Below, one piece after another: positions 33,634 to 44,336 of a stretch of 64,000 nucleotides of DNA. The notes beneath the pieces were generated by a model that ran no database searches, was not told the origin of the DNA, and was given only the letters and a program-made list of their open reading frames with translations. Numbering within the stretch: position 1 is the stretch's first letter; each line of letters opens with the position of its first letter. The DNA is from Entoloma clypeatum (lineage: Eukaryota > Basidiomycota > Agaricomycetes > Agaricales > Entolomataceae). The stretch is from contig OY751494.1 of assembly GCA_963565915.1 (NCBI GenBank), positions 3,596,001 through 3,660,000 of the forward strand, written 5' to 3'. The position numbers were made by a program, and so were the translations under genes.

Positions 33634-35628
33634 TAACAACACCATTGGAGGGGCTGGTCCCACTAGTTGTGGCAGTTTGCATTGGTTCAGGGTTCGAAGG
33701 TGTGACATCCTCCATACCATCTAGAACCTCAAAGCAATTACGATCGGTGGGGACAAGGGTTGCAACCTTGGCCGCCGTCGTGGTAGTGGGGCGGGCTGCC
33801 TTGGCTGTCTTGTGAGATGCATCTTTTGTGGCGGCTTTGTCATATGCCTTACGGTGGAAAGAGGGGTCGAAGCAGTTCTTCCAGAACTTGCAAATGGTGG
33901 AGTCAGAGCAGTGGTCTTCGCCACAGTTGCGACATCTCAGGGCATGATCGCATGGCTGCCCAGCAGGGGTGGGGGCGATGGAAGGGTTGGCTTTAGGCGC
34001 GCCCTTGCAACAAGGGGTGTGGTGCCTGTGGTTGTCGACGTGGTGAGGGCCACCACATGCAGAACAGAGTTGGGGTCTAGAGGGGCAGCCAGTTCCATTG
34101 TCATGGATCTGATGCCCCCACTGGAAGCAGTTTTTGCAGAGGGGGACGCTAATGTGTTTGTCCGCCTGTCTAATGGGAGATGGTCTGAAGTTCACATCCA
34201 CGTTCCAGCGAACCTTAGTCTTGATCAGGGTGTTCAGGGCAGCCTCACTCTGGGAGTCCTGGATGTCAGAGTAGACCGTACATGTATCCGCAGTCTTGGA
34301 ATAGGTGACAATCCAAGCAGCAGATGTGAGGGCGACTCATCTCCTCATGACTGCGAAGCAGTGTTTTGTAATGATCTTGCCAATGGCTTCAGATGAAATG
34401 GGTTCATCATTGAGGATGCGGGGCATGCCAGTCAACTTCAAGAAGGATTTAGATGTCAGGAGATAGACATTTATTTCCGCATCATTGGCTTCGAGCAAAC
34501 ACTCAACAAACTTGCCGATATTGCCGATATTGGTGAGTTCAGCCTCGGTGGGGACAACCTGACCAGTAGAGCTGATGGTTTTCATTCTCAGTCCTTCTGG
34601 GCATAGATCGGCAGCCTCAAGGGAGAGAGGAGAGTTGAGTCTTGCAAGCGCTTCAAGTGCAGCCTTGTGAACCTCATCGTGTTTCTTGAAAAGAGCCCAT
34701 TCAGAGCTCAATATCATGACAAAGCGCCTGTTGGCACCCTTGGTGGTCGAAGACGTTCTGGGTTTGGAAGCTGCAGGAGTCTTCAGAGTAGGAACATCGC
34801 CTCCAGTTTCTGCAGGCACTTTGCCCATAGGTGCGGCATGTGCTCCACTCTTGGCTTTGTTGGTGTAGGAAGGCCTAGGGCCTCTGTTATAAGCAGAGCC
34901 CTTTGGCAGTAAGGGTGGGAACACTGATGTGTCATCAATCCTGGGAGGGGTTCGCTTGACCATTCCAGAGGAAAAACCCTTGGAAGGCTGGGCTGCTGGG
35001 ACGGGCGCCAAGGGTAAACCCTTGGTGCCATGCAGGATCGGGGCCTTTCCAGAGCTAGGGGCTTTGGGAGGAGTGGGGGATCTGTGGGCTCGCCAAGAGT
35101 CCGACATGGAGGCATTTACCGACTGTGAAGTGGTGAGAGGGTTGGGAGGAGGGGCCTTAGATTTACCTTTCCCTTGGGAGGCAGGCATCAGGGGAGGAGG
35201 GGGAGGGATGAATTCCCTGTGAATGAGGTTGCTGTCATTGTTGAGACTGAAGCCAAGTTTGTCACCCATAAGAGCAAAGAGCATGAAGAATTCTTGTTTG
35301 AGATTTTTGTCAGAAGCAATGGTGTCTTGTGAGATGCCCCGAATGATGAGTCGCTGTGCCAAAGAGATGACAGCAGCAGAGAGGGTGGCCATGTTGAGCC
35401 GAGTGAGGGTGCCGCCAGAGGCCAGATCAAAGTCAATAGCGTCACTGACAGTTTTGAGAGCAGAGCACATTGCGACAAGGTTTGCCTCACTGTCACATTT
35501 ACCTGCAATTCCTCAGGGTTGAGGTTCCTTGTCGGATCATTGAGTACGTAATCCAGGACCTCGTTGAACGACATGAGGCCGGCGTTAGCGGTGATAGGGC
35601 CGCGATGTGTAGGCCTAAATCTGCGCAT
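33626..35628 (-). pseudogene. LINE ORF1: gag-like RNA-binding protein
   Basis: From an ATG at 35626-35628. A short N-terminal segment, then a one-base frameshift near 35505, a Pro/Ser/Lys-rich middle (about 34850-35200), an RRM-like alpha/beta region (about 34350-34700), and three cysteine-rich knuckle-like clusters at 33880-34140 (CKNCFQWGH, CSACGGPHH, CRNCGEDHC). One in-frame TGA near 34335. Cys/His knuckles after an RRM-like domain are typical of fungal and animal LINE ORF1. The last codons overlap the ORF2 start. Confidence 0.8.
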
Positions 35629-36310
35629 TTTGCATCATTTCACACTATCTCTAAGGGATGTAGAGAGTCCTAGATGAGCTCCGATTCTGAGGACTTAGTG
35701 GCGACGTTAGAGAGAGATTTTAAAGCATTTAGAGACCATGGCAATGTAGGACATAGCGCTGGTCACCACTATGGGCTTAGCTATGATACTCGAGAGCCAT
35801 GGGATCGCCTCGCGAGATAGATAAGACTATCAAGCATCTCTCAAAACGAAGCGCGAAACAAGGAGATTGGTTATATTGGATTTATCGATGACACTAGCAC
35901 TGTCTACTATACATTGAGGGCTTGACTGGAGACATTCTCGCGAGAGGCTTGGCAAATGTGCGCCTCGCTTCGCGTCCAAATTGTCCATATGGGGAATAGC
36001 CAATGACATCGGATTGAACAGACCGAGATCAGGTTTGATACACCACGATCAATGTGCATTACATGGCAGACATATTGATATGGATCGGTTGCTTACCGAG
36101 ATGACCCTTAATCAAAGCATCTGATACCTCGCAGTAACTCGTTGGCATCGTCGCAAGGTGTATCAATAGACCGAGATAGTGGAATAGTGTCCTCACAAGC
36201 ATGATAGAGGTAGAAAATGGAGAAAAGAACGTACCTGTCGCATTGTCAACCACATGGACACATCACAACGTCTCTAGCAAAGGCTCACTTGACTGGATAC
36301 CCCTTAGCGA
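35629..36310 (-). other. Probable LINE 5' untranslated region
   Basis: No long frame. The sequence is unlike the flanking repeats and lies directly upstream of ORF1. It has several GAGA-type and CGAGA words but no motif I can assign. Confidence 0.4.
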
Positions 36311-36600
36311 GACCACATGCATCCCTTTTCTATATTTATTGCAGCTCATGTATAAAGTCTCATAGTTTTGTCGTAGATAGGTTAGGTTAGATTGTGCCCC
36401 AGAATTGATAGCATTTGTCTTGTGCATCTGTCGTCGTTCGCGAGTATCATTGAAGCCTCGAGATCGTTTGGTTTGCATCGGAAGTCAGTCGCAATTGTGT
36501 TTTGTGTGTTCGAGAACTTGTCAATCGTCAAATCGTGTTATCTATCGGTCGTATTGGTCATTGTCGTGTTCACAAAGTCTTGTTGGTTCGGAAATCACAA

Positions 36601-36719
36601 CATCAGCAAATCAGACATGTGCTATGGCTGCTATAGGCACTATAGGGCACTACATTCTCAGGGATGTATGCTACAGAGTGCTATGTAGCACTCTGTAGCA
36701 CATGTCTGATTTGCTGATG
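36601..36719. mobile_element. 119 bp hairpin element with perfect 24 bp inverted ends
   Basis: Positions 36601-36624 are the exact reverse complement of 36696-36719 (starting CATCAGCAAATCAGACATG). The centre contains a second imperfect palindrome (GCTACAGAGTGC...GCACTCTGTAGC). No obvious target duplication. The size and structure fit a miniature inverted-repeat element or a foldback structure. Confidence 0.65.
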
Positions 36720-37301
36720 AAACCTCGGTTCATTATCTATTGAGAACTATCTCTAAGTCTTGTTCGAGACCTATCGAGCCATCGCTAAACGAGTTATTCA
36801 ATTGTTGTTTGGAAGAGTCGCATCCTGAGTGATCCCACTCATCACCCCGAACTATATCGATTGAGAAGTACACATCGCGAGACTTGTTCAGTCTTCGTTG
36901 TTGTGTTTGGTGTTTGTGTGTGTGATAGAGATATCGCTCGCGCTCATCCCCAGACTCACTTCCTTCGTTTCAGCGGGGAGCGTGATAGAAGAATGCCTCA
37001 CTGCTTCAGCCCGCCCACTGAAGGGGGTGTCGCTGTGGTAGACAGTTTGGGTAGGAGCCAGAGGTCCCACAGAGATGATGTTGTTGACATCAGGAAGGGT
37101 GTCAACATTGATCAGCTCCTCCGTCCAGCTACCAGTGGGATTACCTTCCACAGGGCTGACGGATCCAAGGGCAGACTTGCAAGCCTTCTGCCTGAGATGG
37201 ATTCCCTCAGCCTTACCAGATGGTATGGGAAAGGATGGAGATTGAACGCAGTCGGCTGGAGAGTCCAGCCAATCGGTGAGAGGGGGGGGTTTTGCAACAG
37301 A
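36720..37301. other. Unassigned stretch before the hAT element
   Basis: A plus-strand frame (36861-37358) and a minus-strand frame (36888-37349) overlap over almost their whole length; neither shows a recognisable domain. A run of G lies at 37282-37289. It may be a decayed element. Confidence 0.3.
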
Positions 37302-37463
37302 TTGGGTGTTAGTGTTGCCGTGACTTGGCGAGCCAAACCACAGCTCCAAAAGTCATGACTGCAAAAGCCACAGCTCCAGAAGTCGCGGTTCAGGGTCTTG
37401 GTCGGCTCGGTTTGGCTCCGAGACTGCCTCAGACCGGCTTGAAGTCACTGAGCCGATGCCCCC

Positions 37464-38051
37464 TGTCACATAGCGTGTTTTTCAATGTCAGAAAATGTCG
37501 GATGAGTCGGAGGAGTCGGAGCGGAGTAGTGGAAGAGCGGATGCGACAAGTCCGACATCTTGCAGAAAGAACCTGGCTTCAACTTATGTGTTGTGCCCCA
37601 TTCTTTGATGTGGTCCTAGATTTTGGATTGGCAGATGTCGGAGGGTGAGAGGAGCAGATGTGCGGAGCGGATGTGCGGAGGTGGAGACGTGAGAATGAGG
37701 ATGAGGACGAAAGGCAAAGGAGTAGATTGGTGAGATGTATGGCAATGTTAGTGACATATATTATTTGAACTGAGGAACTACGACAGAATTCATACTACTT
37801 ATAGTAAACCAGAAGTGGGTCAGTAACTACTATAGGTAAAGTGTGGACGTCGGAGTTACTCATCGGAGCAATCGGAGTATGGAGAGGAGCAAATGCAAAA
37901 TCAACATCAAGATGTCTACTTGTCAGCATAATTAGAATGTTAACTAGTAGAGATGTCAATAAGTACTATTATGAAAATCGTCGGATGTTGGACCGGATAA
38001 AACGTCGGAGTCATTGGATGTGTTGGATGTATGAATTGCATGGTTATGACA
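37464..38051 (-). repeat. Solo LTR of the Gypsy B type, inside the hAT element
   Basis: 588 bp, starting TGTCACATAGCG and ending GGTTATGACA: the reverse orientation of a B-family LTR, with a shared segment around 37575-37640. Flanking CCCCC on both sides fits a 5 bp duplication, though the right flank has six C. No internal region remains, so this is an LTR-LTR recombination product. Confidence 0.8.
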
Positions 38052-38399
38052 CCCCCCAGTCTTGTAACTATTTCAAATACCAAGTAATAGTCTATATATA
38101 TATATATTACAGTACTGGGGAGGCAAAATCCGCCTGTGCTGATGGCAGCGGGGGGCCGCAGTGCATGCCATGCTCACGTGGCCCGCCATGCTGCCGCATT
38201 TTGTCAGTGGTTTGCTGTGAGGTGAACAGCGTGCTGCTTACCTGTGTCAATGGTCAGCCTGACCCCGCCCCCCATGCTTGGCACATGTCTGCATATCCGG
38301 TCATCTCTCGTGCGCGTTACGCCATTGCTCATGTGTTTTGTCGTGTTTCGCACCGTTGGTGGCGCGTTCTCGTGTCTTGCCATTGTTGCCTGTCCCCGC

Positions 38400-39560
38400 G
38401 TGCCCCGCTTTTCTGGCGTGTTTGGTGGGGTGACATGGTGTGAATGGCTGAGTGGTTACCTACGAGGGTCCCCCGTGGGCCTCATATAAGCAGGGGGAAG
38501 AGGGGGCAACAGAGGAGGGGGAGGAAGGGCCGGTGGCATTTCACATGTGCCCCGCCGTTCTGGCATGTTTGATCAGTGGGTGAGGGTGACATGGTGTGAA
38601 TGGCTGAGTATTTACCTATCAGGGTCCCCCGAGGGCCTCATGTGAGCATAGGGAGGAGGCAGCAATGGAGGAGGGAGGGCCAGTGGCGTTTCACACGTGC
38701 CCCCTGCCGTTCTAGTGTGTTTCGTGAGCCAGGTGAGGCGGGGTGCTTACCTACCATGGGGCCCCTGTCGGCCCCATGTCAAGAGAGGGAGGAGGCGGCA
38801 ACAGAGGAGGGGAAGGGAGGGGTGGAGTGGAGAAAGGAGGGGGAGTGGAGTGGAGGGAGGCAAGACAATGTGATGCAGACTTTGGATGTTGTTCAACTTT
38901 TGGCTGTTGCCGTGGTCAGCAAGTTCCGATGTTTCATATCGATCATCATCAGTGGCTGGGCTCGGCACCTGCTGAGTATATATCAACCGAGTCTTGCTCC
39001 ATCACCTCCCTCCACTGTACTCCTCCCTCCACTGCACTTCCTCGTTGCCTCCTCCCTCCACTCTGTTCCTCCCTCTTCCGTCTTTCCCTCCCTGTGATAT
39101 CACAAGGGCCACTGAGGCCCGTGCTGGGTAAGCACCCCGCCTGCTGTGCCACATCATACCACTGACCAACCAAACACGCCAGAACAGCGGGGGCGCCTGT
39201 GAAATGCCACCAGCTCTCCTACCCCTCCTCCGTTGCCGCTTCCTCCCTCTGCTCATATGAGGCCGATGGGGGACCCTGGTAAGTGACCACCCAGCCATGC
39301 ATGCTGTGTCACACCACTAACCAAACCTGCCAGAATGGCGGGGGCGCGCGTGAAACTCTTCCCTCTGCTCACATAAGGCCCGCGGGGACCCTTGTAGGTA
39401 GCTATTCAGCCATTCACGCCACGTCACCCAGATCAAACATGCCAGAACGGCGGAGGCACATGTGAAACGCCACTGGCCCTCCCTCTCCCCTCTGTTGCCC
39501 CCCTCCCTCTGCTCACACGAGGGCCACGGGGGGGTCCAGATAGGTAAACCACGCACCTTC
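38400..39560. repeat. Head-to-head arrays of ~110-155 bp GC-rich repeats
   Basis: Left-arm units begin near 38407, 38562 and 38708 (GTTCTGGCATGTTT-type landmark, followed by ATGGTGTGAATGGCTGAG and CAGGGTCCCCC). Right-arm units are the reverse complement near 39176, 39328 and 39438 (GCCAGAACGGCGG). GGAGGAGG/CCTCCCTCC blocks sit around the centre of symmetry. Frames of 60-165 codons here follow the repeats and are not credible genes. Confidence 0.7.
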
Positions 39561-40063
39561 AACTGATGTCAGACGACTGACGCAACACACAAGAACTGTG
39601 GGAGACATGCAGCAAGCGAAGCAGGACACCAGAGAACAGCCACACACACACGCCATCAGACACCAGGATGCGCGATGAACAGTGAGAAATGCCGCAACAG
39701 GAAGCAGGGCGTATCCGTGAGAAGAGCGAAAAAGGCGAGAGTGAGACAACTGGTGCAAGATGCATGGGAACGGCACCACTGCAGGAGATGTCCGGCAACA
39801 AGGAGAAAGTGATGACACCATCTAACTTAAACATATCATAGTTTTATGTACTAGAACACCTGCCACATGTGGTGCCTGCTCAAGTTGGGCGGCACAGCTA
39901 AAGATACCAGCTCAAGCCGCCAGCTGCACCGAGACTGCTTCCAACCACCGCTCGGAAAGTCAGAGCTTCCCAACCTCACGGTTTGGTTTGGCTTCGGCTT
40001 TGTCCCGTGCAGTTTCGGCTCAGGGCTGACTGGAGTCGGAACCACGGCAACACTATTGGGTGT

Positions 40064-40254
40064 CGATCCTGGCAGATCTACTGACAGGGGAGGTTTTGAG
40101 GCCCGTCCACCAGCAGAAGAGGGAGGCTCGTCACGATAAGACATGTAGAGCTACAATCTACTACAACCAACAGCAATCAATGAAAAAGATGCGGGCGCCT
40201 AATCATGATGGTGGTGGTTAGAGAAAAGGAAGGTGGGGAGGTGGAATATTTTGA
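40064..40254. other. Short spacer carrying the second copy of a dispersed repeat
   Basis: Positions 40186-40253 match 29468-29531. Nothing else is recognised. Confidence 0.4.
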
Positions 40255-40262
40255 GACCTTGC

Positions 40263-41059
40263 CAAGGGGGTGTCGGAACGCGACTACAGCAACACACGTC
40301 GGACTTTTTTTTTTCGGCCTTGCTAGACCCCCCCCCCCCCCCACCCCCTCCTTCCTAATATAGTATGTTATGCCCACAAACATATATATTTCTGTGAAAA
40401 ACATGAGATAAAATAAAGGAAATACGTGGCCCTCTTGCTCAATTACAAAATCAACGAGCGCTGGCGCGAGGCACCGCACCCATACCTCTGCCCGCAGCCG
40501 CCGCAGCGGCTCTGAGTTCTTCTTCCCATGCGCCGAGAGGCTCAGGGCGCACAGCGCCTCTTGGAGGTCGGGCAGCGACAAGGGCGTGCAGGAGGGCAAG
40601 CACCGTTGATGTGTGTTTGAAGCCGCGGATGTACGCGCGGGCGGCGGAGAGCGTGGAGGTGGTCGGAGGTGGTCGGGGGCAGTGAGGGTGAGGGTGAGGG
40701 TGTCAACGGAGTTGGCAATGGGAACAGTGGGAACGGGAACAGGAATGACAAGGGAGCGCGGGCTGGATACGCAGTCCCGCAGCGTGCCAGCGTCTTGGTG
40801 TGGTTGTTGAGAAGGAGGAGAGCCCGGGAGGGCATCGAGGAAGGTCGAGACGGAGCCGCAGGCCTGCAGGGGGCCTTCGAACGCGAGGCTCAGGGTGCGG
40901 AGACGGGGGGAGATGCCAGAAAGAAACTCGTGTGTTGCTGGGCATCCTGACTGCCGTTTTCAGCCAATTAATCTGGGTGTCGGACTTTTTTTTTTCACCC
41001 CCGAGGACCCCCCCCCCCACCCACGTGTGTTGCCGGGATCGCGTTCCGACACCCCCTTG
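40263..41059. mobile_element. 797 bp TIR element with 8 bp target duplication
   Basis: The left end CAAGGGGGTGTCGGAACGCG and the right end are perfect 20 bp inverted repeats, with weaker matching for ~20 bp more. Direct GACCTTGC copies flank it (40255-40262, 41060-41067). Subterminal runs of T and of C (left 40314-40342, right 40987-41019) are also mirrored. The 8 bp duplication suggests hAT or KDZ-type transposition. The interior is unusually GC-rich with no transposase. Confidence 0.85.
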
Positions 41060-41121
41060 GACCTTGCCACCTATGAAGGCCTCACCGTTGTGATTTACAA
41101 ATGTTTTCCAACTTACTTAGA

Positions 41122-41206
41122 GCCCCTGTTGTCTAATGGTTATGACGTCAGACTTCTACAAATATCCTGAATCTGGAGGTTAGGGGTTCGAGTCCCCTCA
41201 GGGGTA
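41122..41206 (+). tRNA. tRNA-Arg(UCU), with 12 nt intron
   Basis: Cloverleaf by eye: acceptor GCCCCTG pairs with CAGGGGT (first pair G:U), D-arm around GTCT...GAC, anticodon stem TCAGA with TCTGG, anticodon TCT at 41155-41157, intron 41159-41170 after position 37, T-arm AGGGG-TTCGAGT-CCCCT, discriminator A and no encoded CCA. A T-run directly downstream (41207-41214) is an RNA polymerase III terminator. It reads AGA codons. Confidence 0.88.
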
Positions 41207-41417
41207 TTTTTTTTATTTCCATAGAGAAACTCAACACGCAACCAGGCTTGCTCCATGAGCGGCACCGGCAAGAATTGACAACATTATATAAAACAGTAAT
41301 TAAGGGTATCATTTCCTGTATTCAACGTGAGTCAGTGACATGCGAGAGTATGTGTACATTGTGCGTATATAGATAAATTCCAGAGCGAGAAAAATCAGGC
41401 AATCAGGACCGTCCGAA
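41207..41417. other. Spacer between tRNA and Uds1-domain gene
   Basis: Contains the pol III T-run and the presumptive 3' untranslated region of the minus-strand gene. Nothing else seen. Confidence 0.5.
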
Positions 41418-44270
41418 TTATTTTCGAGCACGCAACTGTGCCCTCAACGTCGCATTTTCCGTCTGCATGGAGTTCAACTCGTCCAGCAGCGCAGCCCTCT
41501 GCGATTGCTCAGACGTACACATCGCCTCTACTTCGTCCCGCGCAGCCTCCAGTTCCGCGCGCGTCTCTGCTAACTTTGCCTCCAGCTGTTTGCGAACCAT
41601 TTCGGGTGCTGATGCAGCCTCTTCTGCGAGTGTTAGTGTCCGCGCACTCAATGTATTGTTGGCTTCCGTAAGCTGCTGACACGTTTCTGCCTGCTGCGTG
41701 GACAGTGTCTCCAGTTGTTGTTTGTCATACTCGAAGCGCTCTAATACCTCCTGTAAGTGCTGGACCTCATCCTGTCTGAAGGAGAAAAAAGATCAGTTAT
41801 AAACGAGGCACAAAAAAATTCGACCTACAGTACAGTCAGCCTCCCGGCCATACTTGCATTCCGTTCCTCTAACGTCCGTACTTGCCGCTGGTATGTCTCC
41901 AATGCATTGGTTCCCTCCTGCGCCAGTTTCTGCGCACGCTCCGCGTTCTTCTTCAGTAAATCATGCGCCTGAGCAAACCGTACCAGCCGCTCGATTAAAG
42001 CCCGGTCGTCCTGAATCAACGCCTGCACCCGGGATGCAAACGCCTCGATAGAGAAATCACCGCCTGCGGCGGGAGACAAAAGCTGCCCTCCTGACCCGAA
42101 GCCTCGTGATGATTCATACAAAGACTTGAGAGAACGAACATCCAGCTCCGAGAGAGAATTGATTACGGCTTTGGGACCGCCCGGGCTGCCCAGTTGTAGT
42201 GGGGAAATCGAGGGGGAGCTGGGGGGCCCGGCGGTGCGGAATTGGCGAGAATGGCTAAATTTGGCCGCTCGGGCCTCGGGAGAGGGGAGGATATTCCATA
42301 TAGGAATGAGAATTTGGAGGATACGGTCCACAGATTCAGGGAGAGAGGATTCAGAGGGGTTATAAACTGTCGTGTGACTGGAGATGTTGTTACGAAGTTC
42401 CTTCCTAGCTTCGTCTCGTTCTCGACGGGCGTTCTCGAGATCTTGAGCTAGTGCTTCGCGCCTGTCCAAGCCCGACCGAATGTCATCTTCCAATTTCCTC
42501 CTCAATATTTCCCATTCGCTCTCGGCCTTTGCTTGTGCGTCGAGCTTCGCGTGAACGGTCTCCAGATGTGTTCCAAGTGAACAAAGCAGTCCCTGCAGTG
42601 ATGAATCCCGTGAGAAGAGAACAATACCGTATTGTTTTAGCAAAGCCTCCAGCCCTGCGAGTCCACTATCAACCTCCTCATTTGCCTGCTGCAAAGCTCT
42701 GGCATTTTGCTCCCTCAGATTATCCATCTCGTTCTGCAACCGCATCAGATCATCCGACCTGTCCTCTGCCGCCTCCCCCTTCTGCCTTTGCCATACTTCC
42801 CTTTCTGCATGCCATTGGCCGGTTATTCGCCGAACCTCGTCCTCTTTCTCTTGCAAGATCCTCCTACTCTCGTCCAACAATTTCCCTGTCCCAGGAACCT
42901 CGCTCCGCGCCTGCAGATCTTTCAATTTCGCCACCTGCTCCTCCAACCTCGTCCGCTCGCCTTGCCAAATCCTCTTCTCTTGCTCTAATTGCCGAAGTTC
43001 CTCATCCAATCCTTCGAGCCTCGGCAACTCCTTTTCAAGTGCATTGATGGTCTCTTCAGCAGATTGCAAATCCATAGCCATCAGTACCTCCACCTCCTGT
43101 TTCTCCAGCCGTATGACCGAAAGCTCTCGCGTCATCTCCGCTTGCTTCTTCCCTGCCGCCGTCAGGGCACCAGTTGCGGCTTTCAATTTTACCTCGAGAG
43201 CTGTAATCTCTGCAAGCGCTTCTTCGCCAGACAGCTGCCGTCGAGGAACAATGGTGTCGGCATGGCCCGCGAAGAGGTGTAGGCCGTCGAATCGGGCCTT
43301 GGATGAGGCTGTAGAAGAGGACGTGGTGCTCGACACGGTGGGACTCATGAGGGTGCTCCGATTTGAAGAATCATAGCCAGAGTCGTCGCTCGGGATAGTC
43401 CCATTACTCGTGCCACCATTAGCTCTTATCTTCTGTTCCATAGACCCGATGGAATGTGATAGTACACCGGCACGGTGATCCATGAGTTTTCTGTTCACTT
43501 CGTGTAAGCGCTCTGAAACGCGCCATAATTCCGTCTGCGCGGCCTCGACGCGGCGGTTAGCAGCTTCGAGTTGCTCGTCGGTCTGTTTGGATACTTTCTT
43601 ATGCGCGGCATTTACTTTGGAAAGGGAGACCGCGGCATCGCGTATTTTGATTTCGAGGGCTAGTTTTTTGGACAGGGCTTCAAGACGGGAGGCCAGAACT
43701 TGATATTCCTGGTAGTGGATCATTAGACTGGGGCATGTGTGTAAGAGCGGGGGACCAGACTTTTTTCAGTTCGTCGACTTGTTCAGAAGTGAGGATTTCC
43801 AAGTCTCTGCTGTCTACCAAGGCTTGGGAGGCCAAGAGACTCATGAGAAGCTCGTCACGGACGGTGCTTGTAGCGGTAGACGAAATGCTACTGCTCGTGA
43901 TGCGTTTCCAATCGATTTCAGAGAGGGATTGGGCCTGGGGTGGAGATTTGCGCTTGACGATGCGGTTGGGGGGGAGAGTGGATGCCGGAGAGGTTGGGGT
44001 GGAGCGATTGTAGGCAGCGTTGGAGGAAAAAGGGTCCCCATTGGGAGGGGGAGTGGGGTGGCGCTGTTTCTGCCGATTGACGTCCTTCGTGAAGACCGGA
44101 GTGATTGCTTGTGGTGGGGTCTGCGGGACGGCCGTGATGGGGGACTGTGGAGGCCATGAGGGCCCGTTGGCGGGGTTGAAGGCGATGGGGCTGGCCTTCG
44201 CATCAGAGGACGTGGGGGTCGAGGACGAGGTAGAGGTGGCGACGGCGAGCAACCTGCGGACGCCATTCAT
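41418..44270 (-). CDS. Uds1-domain (up-regulated during septation) coiled-coil protein
   Basis: Three exons: 44270-43761, 43708-41829 and 41775-41418. Both introns (52 and 53 bp) are GT-AG, and each restores an uninterrupted heptad pattern; the product is 915 residues. The N-terminal ~120 residues are Ser/Pro/Thr-rich. Residues ~130-200 match the Uds1 domain (RDELLMSLLASQALVDSRD ... SEQVDELKK joined by splicing to EYQVLASRLEALSKKL). The rest is almost continuous coiled coil with a Pro/Ser-rich break near residue 650. In fission yeast Uds1 is up-regulated at septation; a cytoskeletal or septation scaffold role is inferred, not shown. It is divergent from MDM34 with 66 bp between start codons. 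Confidence 0.85.
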
Positions 44271-44336
44271 GGCGGTGGTGAGGAGGAGCTAAACCCTAAC
44301 CCCAGGGCGTCCGGGACGCCCTGGACGACTCACTTC
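44271..44336. promoter_or_regulatory. 66 bp divergent promoter with telomere-like box and 23 bp palindrome
   Basis: This is the only DNA between the two start codons. It contains AAACCCTAACCCC (44291-44303, telomere-repeat-like) directly joined to a perfect palindrome at 44302-44324: CCAGGGCGTCC, one central G, then GGACGCCCTGG. Both are plausible binding sites for factors shared by the two genes. Core promoters probably overlap the 5' untranslated regions. Confidence 0.6.

Larger units (their letters stand above)
29541..36310 (-). mobile_element. Non-LTR retrotransposon (LINE, Tad-like)
   Basis: Minus-strand element without LTRs. A long 5' region (about 35629-36310, no frame) precedes ORF1 with zinc knuckles and ORF2 with APE endonuclease, RT and a C-terminal zinc motif. 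It ends at a (TA)n-rich tail near 29530-29545. This ORF1/APE/RT plan matches Tad-type fungal LINEs. The 5' boundary is uncertain and I found no target duplication. Confidence 0.85.
37310..40055. mobile_element. Non-autonomous hAT-type element with inverted tandem arms
   Basis: Left end TAGTGTTGCCGTG and right end CACGGCAACACTA are perfect 13 bp inverted repeats of the hAT type. An 8 bp direct duplication TTGGGTGT (37302-37309, 40056-40063) is diagnostic of hAT insertion. No transposase is visible. It contains a solo LTR (37464-38051) and GC-rich repeat arrays in opposite orientations around about 38990. Confidence 0.88.

Noticed and set aside
36861..37358. 165-codon frame upstream of the hAT element
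   Set aside because: A similar-length frame runs on the other strand over the same bases, and neither has motifs or a sensible gene context; it also crosses the hAT left end.
38600..39298. Overlapping frames of 80-165 codons on both strands
   Set aside because: They coincide with GC-rich tandem repeats and their inverted copies, lack domains, and are explained by low stop density in GC-rich DNA.
44291..44303. Interstitial telomere or chromosome end at the AAACCCTAACCCC box
   Set aside because: Only about two repeat units, located inside a divergent promoter between intact genes.
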